A stretch of DNA of 64,000 nt from Hydractinia symbiolongicarpus (taxonomy: Eukaryota > Cnidaria > Hydrozoa > Anthoathecata > Hydractiniidae). The stretch spans positions 31,002,001-31,066,000 of the forward strand of contig NC_079883.1 in NCBI RefSeq assembly GCF_029227915.1, written 5' to 3'. Of the stretch, positions 9,833 through 22,200 are shown piece by piece (within the stretch, counting starts at the first letter, position 1; the number at the start of each line of letters is the position of its first letter). A model generated the notes under the pieces. It was not told where the DNA came from. It worked only from the letters and a program-made list of their open reading frames with translations, and ran no database searches. Made by a program: the position numbers and the translations under genes.

Positions 9833-12420
9833 TTAGTGAAAAAAAAAAAAAATTAAAAAATCGTTCGGGAAATGAGTTTACTCCCTGGGTACTTTCTTTG
9901 TATACTTTTGAATATGCGGGCCGAGTCCGGGGTTTACGGGAAATGGCGGGTTTTCGTTTGCCGGCGATTAAACTTCTTTTTTTCAGCGTCTGATCAAAAA
10001 TGAAAACATTTTTGAAAACTACAAGTCTCAAGCGTTTTAGTGGTGAAAAAAAAATTTAAAAAATCGTTCGGGAAATGAGTTTACTCCCTGGGTACTTTCT
10101 TTGTATACATTCGACTATACGGGCCAAGCCCGGGATTTACGGGAAAAAGCCGGTTTTCGTTTGCCGGCGATTAAACTTCTTTTATTCAGCGTCTCATCAA
10201 AAATGAATACATTTTTGAAAACTACAAGTCTCATGCGTTTTAGTTTTGAAAAAATAAATTAAAAAATCGTTCGGGAAATGAGTTTACTTCCTGGGTACTT
10301 TCTTTGTATACTTTTGACTATACGGGCCATGCCCGGGATTTACGGGAAATCGCAAGTTTTCGTTTGCCGGCGATTAAACTTCTTTTATTCAGCGTCTCAT
10401 CAAAAATGAAAACATTTTTGAAAACTACAAGTCTCATGCGTTTTAGTGGTGAAAAAATAATTTAAAAAATCGTTCCGGAAATGAGTTTACTTCCTGGGTA
10501 CTTTCTTTGTATACATTCGACTATACGGGCCAACCCCGGGATTTACGGGAAATCGCGGGTTTTCGTTTGCCGGCGATTAAACCTCTTTCATTAAGCGTCT
10601 CATCAAAAATGAAAACATTTTTGAAAACTACAAGTCTCATGCGTTTTAGTAGTAAAAAAAAAAATTAAAAAATCGTTCGGGAAATGAGTTTACTCCCTGG
10701 GTACTTTCTTTGTATACATTCGACTATACGGGCCAAGCCCGGGATTTACGGGAAATCGCGGGTTTTCGTTTGCCGGCGATTAAACCTTTTTCATTAAGCG
10801 TCTCATCAAAAATGAAAACATTTTTGAAAACTACAAGTCTCATGCGTTTTAGTGGTAAAAAAAAATTTAAAAAATCGTTCGGGAAATGAGTTTACTTCCT
10901 GGGTACTTTCTTTGTATATATTCGACTACACGGGCCAGGCCCGGGATTTACGGGAAATCGCGGGATTTCGTTTGCCGGCGATTAAAGCTCTTTCATTAAG
11001 CGTCTCATCAAAAATGAAAACATTTTTGAAAACTGCAAGTGTCATGCGTTTTAGTGGTGAAAAGATAATTTAAAAAATCGTTTTGGAAATGAGTTTACTT
11101 ACAGGGTACTTTCTTTGTATACTTTTGACTATACGGGCCGAGTCCGGATTTACGGGAAGTCGCGGATTTTCGTTTGCCGGCGATTAAACTTCTTTTATTC
11201 AACGTCTCATCAAAAATGAAATCATTTTTAAAAACTACAAGTCTCATGGGTTTTAGTGGTGAAATAATAATTTAAAAAATCGTTCGGGAAATGAGTTTAC
11301 ACCCTGGGTACTTTCTTTGTATACTTTTGACTATGCGAGCCGAGTCCGGGATTTACGGGAAATCGCTGGTTTTCGTTTGCCGGTGATTAAACTTCTTTTG
11401 TTCAACGTCTGATCAAAAATGAAAACATTTTTGAAAACTACAAGTCTCAAGCGTTTTAGTGGTGAAAGAAAAATTTAAAAAATCGTTCGGGAAATAAGTT
11501 TATTCCTTGGGTACTTTCTTTGTATACATTCGACTATACGGGCCAAGCCCGGGATTTACGGGAAATCGCGGGATTTCGTTTGCCGGCGATTAAACCTCTT
11601 TCATTAAGCGTCTCGTCAAAAATGAAAACATTTTTGAAAACTACAAGTCTCATGCGTTTTAGTGGTAAAAAAAAAAATTAAAAAATCGTTCGGGAAATGA
11701 GTTTACACCCTGGGTACTTTCTTTGTATACTTTTGACTATACGGGCCGAGTCCAGGATTTACGGGAAATCGCAGGTTTTCGTTTGCCGGCGATTAAACTT
11801 CTTTTATTCAGCGTCTCATCAAAAATGAAAACATTTTTGAAAACTACAAGTCTCATGCGTTTTAGTGGTGAAAAAGTAATTAAACTTCTTTTATTCAGCG
11901 TCTCATCAAAAATGAAAACATTTTTGAAAACTACAAGTCTCATGCGTTTTAGTGGTAAAAAAAAATTTAAAAAATCGTTCGGGAAATGAGTTTACTCCCT
12001 GGGTACTTTCTTTGTATACATTCGACTATACGGGCCAAGCCCGGGATTTACGGGAAATCGCGGGATTTCGTTTGCCGGCGATTAAACTTCTTTTATTCAG
12101 CGTCTCATCAAAAATGAAATCATTTTTAAAAACTACAAGTCTCATGGGTTTTAGTGGTGAAATAATAATTTAAAAAATCGTTCGGGAAATGAGTTTACAC
12201 CCTGGGTACTTTCTTTGTATACTTTTGACTATACGGGCCGAGTCCGGGATTTACGGGAAGTCGCGGGTTTTCGTTTGCCGGCGATTAAACTTCTTTTATT
12301 CAGCGTCTCATCAAAAATGAAAACATTTTTAAAAACTACAAATCTCATGGGCTTTAGTGGTGAAATAATATCTTAAAAAATCGTTCGGGAAATGAGTTTA
12401 CACCCTGGGTACTTTCTTTG
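9833..12420 (+). repeat. Mixed A/B/C/D/E monomers between HOR blocks
   Basis: This interval holds about 13 monomers in an order that does not repeat cleanly next to itself. It starts with a class C unit, followed by CGCAAGTTT-type units and then the first class E unit (about 11146) and class D unit (about 11345). Private changes include AGTTTTGAAAAAAT near 10243, GCCAACCCCGGG near 10530 and CGACTACACGGGCCAGG near 10923. It appears to be a transition between the 0-10 kb HOR family and the 12-17 kb HOR family. An 87-bp truncated monomer is listed separately. Confidence 0.75.
11811..11897 (+). repeat. Truncated 87-bp monomer #1
   Basis: GCGTCTCATC landmarks lie 87 bp apart (11811 and 11898) when 203 is normal, so 116 bp are missing. 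The junction reads GTAATTAAACTTC: the AT tail of one unit is joined to the ATTAAAC of the next. Microhomology of ATTAAA/TTTAAA type at both ends fits slippage or microhomology-mediated deletion. This copy has AAAAAGTAATT where the other four have AAAAAATAATT. Confidence 0.9.
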
Positions 12421-14450
12421 TATACTTTTGACTATACGAGCCGAGTCCGGGATTTACGGGAAATCGCTGGTTTTCGTTTGCCGGCGATTAAACTTCTTTT
12501 GTTCAGCGTCTGATCAAAAATGAAAACATTTTTGAAAACTACAAGTCTCAAGCGTTTTAGTGGTCAAAGAAAAATTTAAAAAATCGTTCGGGAAATAAGT
12601 TTATTCCTTGGGTACTTTCTTGTATACATTCGACTATACGGGCCAAGCCCGGGATTTACGGGAAATCGCGGGATTTCGTTTGCCGGCGATTAAACCTCTT
12701 TCATTAAGCGTCTCATCAAAAATGAAAACATTTTTGAAAACTACAAGTCTCATGCGTTTTAGTGGTAAAAAAAATTTAAAAAATCGTTCGGGAAATAAGT
12801 TTATTCCTTGGGTACTTTCTTTGTATACATTCGACTATACGGGCCAAGCCCGGGATTTACGGGAAATCGCGGGATTTCGTTTGCCGGCGATTAAACCTCT
12901 TTCATTAAGCGTGTCATCAAAAATGAAAACATTTTTGAAAACTGCAAGTCTCATGCGTTTTAGTGGTAAAAAAAAAATTTAAAAAATCGTTCGGAAAATG
13001 AGTTTACTCCCTGGGTACTTTCTTAGTATACATTCGACTATACGGGCCAAGCCTGGGATTTACGGCAAATCGCGGGATTTCGTTTGTCGGCGATTAAACC
13101 TCTTTCATTAAGCGTCTCATCAAAAATGAAAACATTTTTGAAAACTGCAAGTGTCATGCGTTTTAGTGGTGAAAAGATAATTTAAAAAATCGTTTTGGAA
13201 ATGAGTTTACTTACAGGGTACTTTCTTTGTATACTTTTGACTATACGGGCCGAGTCGGGATTTACGGGAAGTCGCGGATTTTCGTTTGACGGCGATTAAA
13301 CTTCTTTTATTCAGCGTCTCATCAAAAATGAAATCATTTTTAAAAACTACAAGTCTCATGGGTTTTAGTGGTGAAATAATAATTTAAAAAATCGTTCGGG
13401 AAATGAGTTTACACCCTGGGTACTTTCTTTGTATACTTTTGACTATACGAGCCGAGTCCGAGATTTACGGGAAACCGCTGGTTTTCGTTTGCCGGCGATT
13501 AAACTTCTTTTGTTCAGCGTCTGATCAAAAATGAAAACATTTTTGAAAACTACAAGTCTCAAGCGTTTTAGTGGTCAAAGAAAAATTTAAAAAATCGTAC
13601 GGGAAATAAGTTTATTCCTTGGGTACTTTCTTGTATACATTCGACTATACGGGCCAAGCCCGGGATTTACGGGAAATCGCGGGATTTCGTTTGCCGGCGA
13701 TTAAACCTCTTTCATTAAGCGTCTCATCAAAAATGAAAACATTTTTGAAAACTACAAGTCTCATGCGTTTTAGTGGTAAAAAAAATTTAAAAAATCGTTC
13801 GGGAAATAAGTTTATTCCTTGGGTACTTTCTTTGTATACATTCGACTATACGGGCCAAGCCCGGGATTTACGGGAAATCGCGGGATTTCGTTTGCCGGCG
13901 ATTAAACCTCTTTCATTAAGCGTGTCATCAAAAATGAAAACATTTTTGAAAACTGCAAGTCTCATGCGTTTTAGTGGTAAAAAAAAAATTTAAAAAATCG
14001 TTCGGAAAATGAGTTTACTCCCTGGGTACTTTCTTAGTATACATTCGACTATACGGGCCAAGCCTGGGATTTACGGCAAATCGCGGGATTTCGTTTGTCG
14101 GCGATTAAACCTCTTTCATTAAGCGTCTCATCAAAAATGAAAACATTTTTGAAAACTGCAAGTGTCATGCGTTTTAGTGGTGAAAAGATAATTTAAAAAA
14201 TCGTTTTGGAAATGAGTTTACTTACAGGGTACTTTCTTTGTATACTTTTGACTATACGGGCCGAGTCCGGATTTACGGGAAGTCGCGGATTTTCGTTTGA
14301 CGGCGATTAAACTTCTTTTATTCAGCGTCTCATCAAAAATGAAATCATTTTTAAAAACTACAAGTCTCATGGGTTTTAGTGGTGAAATAATAATTTAAAA
14401 AATCGTTCGGGAAATGAGTTTACACCCTGGGTACTTTCTTTGTATACTTT
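12420..14450 (+). repeat. 5-monomer HOR, two near-identical copies (period 1011 bp)
   Basis: The copies are about 12420-13430 and 13431-14450. The offset of 1011 bp is fixed by TGGTCAAAG at 12561 and 13572, and confirmed by GCGTGTCATC, CTTAGTATAC, GCCTGGGATTTACGGC and TTTGTCGGCG in each copy. Both contain the CTTTCTTGTATAC variant (CTTTCTTTG shortened). A further partial copy of the CTTAGTATAC/GCCTGGGAT monomer is seen near 15740. Differences between the copies are few. Confidence 0.85.
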
Positions 14451-14467
14451 TGACTATACGAGCCGAG
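14266..14467 (+). repeat. Representative class E monomer
   Basis: This 202-bp unit is marked by GTCCGGATTTACGGG (one G fewer), GAAGTCGCGGATTTTCG, AAATCATTTTTAAAAAC, CTCATGGGTTTTAG and the tail GTGAAATAATAATTT. The AAATCA change disrupts the loop region next to the CATTTTT arm. Class E units occur at 11.1-16.4 kb and 52.2-58.2 kb, and a relative with CTCATGGGCTTTAG runs through 12-39 kb and 53-58 kb. Confidence 0.8.
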
Positions 14468-14730
14468 TCCGAGATTTACGGGAAACCGCTGGTTTTCGTT
14501 TGCCGGCGATTTAACTTCTTTTGTTCAGCGTCTGATCAAAAATGAAAACATTTTTGAAAACTACAAGTCTCAAGCGTTTTAGTGGTGAAAGAAAAATTTA
14601 AAAAATAGTTCGGGAAATAAGTTTATTTCTTGGGTACTTTCTTTGTATACATTCGACTATACGGGCCGAGTCCGGGATTTACGGGAAATCGCAGGTTTTC
14701 GTTTGCCGGCGATTAAACTTCTTTCATTAA

Positions 14731-14817
14731 GCGTCTCGTCAAAAATGAAAACATTTTTGAAAACTACAAGTCTCATGCGTTTTAGTGGTGAAAAAATAAT
14801 TAAACTTCTTTTATTCA
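14731..14817 (+). repeat. Truncated 87-bp monomer #2
   Basis: GCGTCTCGTC at 14731 and GCGTCTCATC at 14818 are 87 bp apart. The junction AAAAAATAATTAAACTTC is the same as in the other truncated units, so all probably descend from one deletion. It lies in the first copy of the 1302-bp HOR. Confidence 0.9.
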
Positions 14818-16032
14818 GCGTCTCATCAAAAGTGAAAATATTTTTGAAAACTACAAGTCTCATGCGTTTTAGTGGTAAAAAAAATTTAAAAAATCGTTCG
14901 GGAAATGAGTTTACTCCCTGGGTACTTTCTTTGTATACATTCGACTATACGGGCCAAGCCCGGGATTTACGGGAAATTGCGGGATTTCGTTTGCCGGCGA
15001 TTAAACTTCTTTTATTCAGCGTCTCATCAAAAATGAAAACATTTTTGAAAACTACAAGTCTCATGGGTTTTAGTGGTGAAATAATAATTTAAAAAATCGT
15101 TCGGGAAATGAGTTTACACCCTGGGTACTTTCTTTGTATACTTTTGACTATACGGGCCGAGTCCGGATTTACGGGAAGTCGCGGATTTTCGTTTGACGGC
15201 GATTAAACTTCTTTTATTCAGCGTCTCATCAAAAATGAAATCATTTTTAAAAACTACAAGTCTCATGGGTTTTAGTGGTGAAATAATAATTTAAAAAATC
15301 GTTCGGGAAATGAGTTTACACCCTGGGTACTTTCTTTGTATACTTTTGACTATACGAGCCGAGTCCGAGATTTACGGGAAACCGCTGGTTTTCGTTTGCC
15401 GGCGATTTAACTTCTTTTGTTCAGCGTCTGATCAAAAATGAAAACATTTTTGAAAACTGCAAGTCTCATGCGTTTTAGTGGTAAAAAAAAAAATTAAAAA
15501 ATCGTTCGGGAAATGAGTTTACACCCTGGGTACTTTCTTTGTATACTTTTGACTATACGGGCCGAGTCCGGGATTTACGGGAAATCGCAGGTTTTCGTTT
15601 GCCGGCGATTAAACTTCTTTTATTCAGCGTCTCATCAAAAATGAAAACATTTTTGAAAACTACAAGTCTCATGCGTTTTAGTGGTAAAAAAAAAATTTAA
15701 AAAATCGTTCGGAAAATGAGTTTACTCCCTGGGTACTTTCTTAGTATACATTCGACTATACGGGCCAAGCCTGGGATTTACGGCAAATCGCGGGATTTCG
15801 TTTGTCGGCGATTAAACCTCTTTCATTAAGCGTCTCATCAAAAATGAAAACATTTTTGAAAACTGCAAGTGTCATGCGTTTTAGTGGTGAAAAGATAATT
15901 TAAAAAATCGTTTTGGAAATGAGTTTACTTACAGGGTACTTTCTTTGTATACATTCGACTATACGGGCCGAGTCCGGGATTTACGGGAAATCGCAGGTTT
16001 TCGTTTGCCGGCGATTAAACTTCTTTCATTAA

Positions 16033-16119
16033 GCGTCTCGTCAAAAATGAAAACATTTTTGAAAACTACAAGTCTCATGCGTTTTAGTGGTGAAAAAATA
16101 ATTAAACTTCTTTTATTCA
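16033..16119 (+). repeat. Truncated 87-bp monomer #3
   Basis: The same 87-bp spacing (16033 to 16120) and the same junction as #2, in the second copy of the 1302-bp HOR. The two HOR copies share the flanking GCGTCTCGTC and AAAAGTGAAAATATT variants, so this unit was copied along with its HOR. Confidence 0.9.
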
Positions 16120-16984
16120 GCGTCTCATCAAAAGTGAAAATATTTTTGAAAACTACAAGTCTCATGCGTTTTAGTGGTAAAAAAAATTTAAAAAATCGTT
16201 CGGGAAATGAGTTTACTCCCTGGGTACTTTCTTTGTATACATTCGACTATACGGGCCAAGCCCGGGATTTACGGGAAATTGCGGGATTTCGTTTGCCGGC
16301 GATTAAACTTCTTTTATTCAGCGTCTCATCAAAAATGAAATCATTTTTAAAAACTATAAGTCTCATGGGTTTTAGTGGTGAAATAATAATTTAAAAAATC
16401 GTTCGGGAAATGAGTTTACACCCTGGGTACTTTCTGTGTATACTTTTGACTATACGGGCCGAGTCCGGTATTTACGGGAAGTCGCGGGTTTTCGTTTGCC
16501 GGCGATTAAACTTCTTTTATTCAGCGTCTCATCAAAAATGAAAACATTTTTAAAAACTACAAGTCTCATGGGCTTTAGTGGTGAAATAATAATTTAAAAA
16601 ATCGTTCGGGAAATGAGTTTACACCATGGGTACTTTCTTTGTATACTTTTGACTATACGAGCCGAGTCCGGGATTTACGGGAAATCGCTGGTTTTCGTTT
16701 GCCGGCGATTAAACTTCTTTTGTTCAGCGTCTGATCAAAAATGAAAACATTTTTGAAAACTGCAAGTCTCATGCGTTTTAGTGGTAAAAAAAAAAATTAA
16801 AAAATCGTTCGGGAAATGAGTTTACACCCTGGGTACTTTCTTTGTATACTTTTGACTATACGGGCCGAGTCCGGGATTTACGGGAAATCGCAGGTTTTCG
16901 TTTGCCGGCGATTAAACTTCTTTTATTCAGCGTCTCATCAAAAATGAAAACATTTTTGAAAACTACAAGTCTCATGCGTTTTAG

Positions 16985-19200
16985 TGGTGAAAAAATAATT
17001 TAAAAAATCGTTCGGGAAATGAGTTTACTCCCTGGGTACTTTCTTTGTATACTTTTGAATATGCGGGCCGAGTCCGGGGTTTACGGGAAATGGCGGGTTT
17101 TCGTTTACCGGCGATTAAACTTCTTTTATTCAGCGTCTGATCAAAAATGAAAACATTTTTGAAAACTACAAGTCTCAAGCGTTTTAGTGGTGAAAAAAAA
17201 ATTTAAAAAATCGTTCGGGAAATGAGTTTACTCCCTGGGTACTTTCTTTGTATACATTCGACTATACGGGCCAAGCCCGGGATATACGGGAAATCGCGGG
17301 ATTTCGTTTGCCGGCGATTAAACCTCTTTCATTAAGCGTCTCATCAAAAATGAAAACATTTTTGAAAACTACAAGTCTCAAGCGTTTAAGTGGTAAAAAA
17401 AAAATTTAAAAAATCGTTCAGGAAATGAGTTTACACCCTGGGTACTTTCTTTGTATACATTCGACTATACGGGCCAAGCCCGGGATTTACGGGAAATCGC
17501 GGGTTTTCGTTTGCCGGCGATTAAACCTCTTTCATTAAGCGTCTCATCAAAAATGAAAACATTTTTGAAAACTACAAGTCTCATGCGTTTTAGTGGTGAA
17601 AAAATAATTTAAAAAATCGTTCGGGAAATGAGTTTACTCCCTGGGTACTTTCTTTGTATACTTTTGAATATGCGGGCCGAGTCCGGGGTTTACGGGAAAT
17701 GGCGGGTTTTCGTTTACCGGCGATTAAACTTCTTTCATTCAGCGTCTGATTAAAAATGAAAACATTTTTGAAAACTACAAGTCTCAAGCGTTTTAGTGGT
17801 GAAAAAAAAAATTAAAAAATCGTTCGGGAAATGAGTTTACTTCCTGGGTACTTTCTTTGTATACATTCGACTATACGGGCCAAGCCCGGGATATACGGGA
17901 AATCGCGGGATTTCGTTTGCCGGCGATTAAACCTCTTTCATTAAGCGTCTCATCAAAAATGAAAACATTTTTGAAAACTACAAGTCTCAAGCGTTTAAGT
18001 GGTAAAAAAAAAATTTAAAAAATCGTTCAGGAAATGAGTTTACACCCTGGGTACTTTCTTTGTATACATTCGACTATACGGGCCAAGCCCGGGATTTACG
18101 GGAAATCGCGGGTTTTCGTTTGCCGGCGATTAAACCTCTTTCATTAAGCGTCTCATTAAAAATGAAAACATTTTTGAAAACTACAAGTCTCAAGCGTTTT
18201 AGTGGTGAAAAAAAAATTTAAAAAATCGTTCGGGAAATGAGTTTACTCCCTGGGTACTTTCTTTGTATACATTCGACTATACGGGCCAAGCCCGGGATAT
18301 ACGGGAAATCGCGGGATTTCGTTTGCAGGCGATTAAACCTCTTTCATTAAGCGTCCCATCAAAAATGAAAACATTTTTGAAAACTACAAGTCTCAAGCGT
18401 TTAAGTGGTAAAAAAAAAATTTAAAAAATCGTTCAGGAAATGAGTTTACACCTTGGGTACTTTCTTTGTATACATTCGACTATACGGGCCAAGCCCGGGA
18501 TTTACGGGAAATCGCGGGTTTTCGTTTGACGGCGATTAAACCTCTTTCATTAAGCGTCTCATCAAAAATGAAAACATTTTTGAAAACTACAAGTCTCATG
18601 CGTTTTAGTGGTGAAAAAATAATTTAAAAAATCGTTCGGGAAATGAGTTTACTCCCTGGGTACTTTCTTTGTATACTTTTGAATATGCGGGCCGAGTCCG
18701 GGGTTTACGGGAAATGGCGGGTTTTCGTTTACCGGCGATTAAACTTCTTTTATTCAGCGTCTGATTAAAAATGAAAACATTTTTGAAAACTACAAGTCTC
18801 AAGCGTTTTAGTGGTGAAAAAAAAATTTAAAAAATCGTTCGGGAAATGAGTTTACTCCCTGGGTACTTTCTTTGTATACATTCGACTATACGGGCCAAGC
18901 CCGGGATATACGGGAAATCGCGGGATTTCGTTTGCCGGCGATTAAACCTCTTTCATTAAGCGTCTCATCAAAAATGAAAACATTTTTGAAAACTACAAGT
19001 CTCATGCGTTTTAGTGGTAAAAAAAAAATTTAAAAAATCGTTCAGGAAATGAGTTTACACCCTGGGTACTTTCTTTGTATACATTCGACTATACGGGCCA
19101 AGCCCGGGATTTACGGGAAATCGCGGGTTTTCGTTTGCCGGCGATTAAACCTCTTTCATTAAGCGTCTCATCAAAAATGAAAACATTTTTGAAATATACA
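16985..19200 (+). repeat. Short HORs marked by GATATACGGG
   Basis: Class C units at about 17080, 17690 and 18705 (offsets 609 and 1015 bp, i.e. 3 and 5 monomers) are each followed by a class A unit carrying GGGATATACGGG (about 17279, 17889, 18903; also 18296). The same marker recurs at about 19312, 27833, 59292, 60913 and 63147. The CGTTCAGGAAATG junction accompanies it. A class C unit with TTTACCGGCG in place of TTTGCCGGCG is private to this block. Confidence 0.8.
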
Positions 19201-22200
19201 AGTCTCAAGCGTTTTAGTGGTGAAAAAAAAATTTAAAAATTCGTTCGGGAAATGAGTTTACTCCCTGGGGACTTTCTTTGTATACATTCGACTATACGGG
19301 CCAAGCCCGGGATATACGGGAAATCGCGGGATTTCGTTTGCCGGCGATTAAACCTCTTTCATTAAGCGTCTCATCAAAAATGAAAACATTTTTGAAAACT
19401 ACAAGTCTCATGCGTTTTAGTGGTAAAAAAAAAATTTAAAAAATCGTTCAGGAAATGAGTTTACACCCTGGGTACTTTCTTTGTATACATTCGACTATAC
19501 GGGCCAAGCCCGGGATTTACGGGAAATCGCGGGTTTTCGTTTGCCGGCGATTAAACCTCTTTCATTAAGCGTCTCATCAAAAATGAAAACATTTTTGAAA
19601 ACTACAAGTCTCATGCGTTTTAGTGGTAAAAAAAAATTTAAAAAATCGTTTGGGAAATGAGTTTACTCCCTGGGTACTTTCTTTGTATACATTCGACTAT
19701 ACGGGCCAAGCCCGGGATTTACGGAAATCGCGGGATTTCGTTTGCCGGCGATTAAACCTCTTTCATTAAGCGTCTCATCAAAAATGAAAACATTTTTGAA
19801 AACTGCAACTCTCATGCGTTTTAGTGGTAAAAAAAAAATTTAAAAAATCGTTCGGGAAATGAGTTTACTCCCTGGGTACTTTCTTTGTATACATTCGACT
19901 ATGCGGGCCAAGCCCGGGATTTACGGGAAATCGCGGGATTTCGTTTGCCGGCGATTAAACCTCTTTCATTAAGCGTCTCATCAAAAATGAAAACATTTTT
20001 GAAAACTACAAGTGTCATCCGTTTTAGTGGTAAAAAGATAATTTAAAAAATCGTTCGGGAAATGAGTTTACTCACTGGGTACTTTCTTTGTATACATTCA
20101 ACTACACGGGCCAAGCCCGGGATTTACGGGAAATCGCGGGATTTCGTTTGCCGGCGATTAAACCTCTTTCATTAAGCGTCTCATCAAAAATGAAAACACT
20201 TTTGAAAACTACAAGTCTCATGCGTTTTAGTGGTAAAAAAAAAAATTAAAAAATCGTTCGGGAAATGAGTTTACTCCCTGGGTACTTTCTTAGTATACAT
20301 TCGACTATACGGGTCAAGCCCGGGATTTACGGCAAATTGCGGGATTTCGTTTGCCGGCGATTAAACCTCTTTCATCAAGCGTCTCATCAAAAATGAAAAC
20401 ATTTTTGAAAACTGCAAGTGTCATGCGTTTTAGTGGTGAAAAGATAATTTAAAAAATCGTTTTGGAAATGAGTTTACTTACAGGGTACTTTCTTTGTATA
20501 CATTCGACTATACGGGCCAAGCCCGGGATTTACGGGAAATCGCGGGTTTTCGTTTGCCGGCGATTAAACCTCTTTCATTAAACGTCTCATCGAAAATGAA
20601 AACATTTTTGAAAACTACAAGTCTCATGCGTTTTAGTGGTAAAAAAAAAATTAAAAAAATCGTTCGGGAAATGAGTTTACTCCCTGGGTACTTTCTTTGT
20701 ATACTTTTGACTATACGGGCCGAGTCCGGGATTTACGGGAAATTGCAGGTTTTCGTTTGCCGGCGATTAAACTTCTTTTGTTCATCGTCTCATCAAAAAT
20801 GAAAACATTTTCAAAAACTACAAGTCTCATGCGTTTTAGTGGTGAAATAATAATTTAAAAAATCGTTCGGGAAATGCGTTTACACCCTAGGTAAATTCTT
20901 TGTATACTTTTGACTATACGGGCCGAGTCCGGGATTTACGGGAAATCGCAGGTTGTCGTTTATCGGCGATTAAACTTCTTTTATTCAGCGTCTCATCAAA
21001 AATGAAAACATTTTTAAAAACTACAAGTCTCATGCGTTTTAGTGGTGAAAAAATAATTTAAAAAATCGTTCGGGAAATGAGTTTACTCCATGGGTACTTT
21101 CTTTTTATACTTTTGACTATACCGGCCGAGTCCGGATTTACGGGAAGTCGCGGATTTTCGTTTGCCGGCGATTAAACTTCTTTTATTCAGCGTCTCATCA
21201 AAAATGAAAACATTTTTAAAAACTACAAGTCTCATGGGCTTTAGTGGTGAAATAATAATTTAAAAAATCGTTCGGGAAATGAGTTTACACCCTGGGTACT
21301 TTCTTTGTATACTTTTGACTATACGGGCCGAGTCCGGGATTTACGGGAAGTCGCGGGTGTTCGTTTGCCGGCGATTAAACTTTTTTTATTCAGCGTCTCA
21401 TCAAAAATGAAAACATTTTTGAAAACTACAAGTCTCATGGGCTTTAGTGGTGAAATAATAATTTAAAAAATCGTTCGGGAAATGAGTTTACACCCTGGGT
21501 ACTTTCTTTGTATACTTTTGACTATACGAGCCGAGTCCGGCATTTACGGGAAATCGCTGGTTTTCCTTTGCCGGCGATTAAACTTCTTTTGTTCAGCGTC
21601 TGATCAGAAATGAAAACATTTTTGAAAACTACAAGTCTCAAGCGTTTTAGTGGTGAAAGAAAAATTTAAAAAATCGTTCGGGAAATGAGTTTATTCCCTG
21701 GGTACTTTCTTTGTATACATTCGACTATACGGGCCAAGCCCGGGATTTACGGGAGATCGCGGGATTTCGTTTGCCGGCGATTAAACCTCTTTCATTAAGC
21801 GTCTCGTCAAAAATGAAAACATTTTTGAAAACTACAAGTTTCATGCGTTTTAGTGGTAAAAAAAAAATTTAAAAAATCGTTCGGGAAATGAGTTTACACC
21901 CTGGGTAATTTCTTTGTATACTTTTGACTATACGGGCCCAGTCCGGGATTTACGGGAAGTCGCGGGTTTTCGTTTGCCGGCGATTAAACTTCTTTTATTC
22001 AGCGTCTCATCAAAAATGAAAACATTTTTAAAAACTACAAGTCTCATGGGCTTTAGTGTTGAAATAATAATTTAAAAAATCGTTCGGGAAATGAGTTTAC
22101 ACCCTGGGTACTTTCTTTGTATACTTTTGACTATACGAGCCGAGTCCGGGATTTACGGGAAATCGCTGGTTTTCCTTTGCCGGCGATTAATCTTCTTTTG

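Larger units (their letters stand above)
14640..16985 (+). repeat. ~1302-bp HOR, two copies, each with a truncated monomer
   Basis: Positions from 14640 align with positions from 15942 at an offset of 1302-1303 bp. The copies share GCGTCTCGTC, the 87-bp truncated unit, AAAAGTGAAAATATT and GGGAAATTGCGGG. The period is about 6 full monomers plus the truncated unit. The second copy diverges toward its end, for example GTCCGGTATTTACGG near 16467 against GTCCGGATTTACGG in the first. Confidence 0.8.
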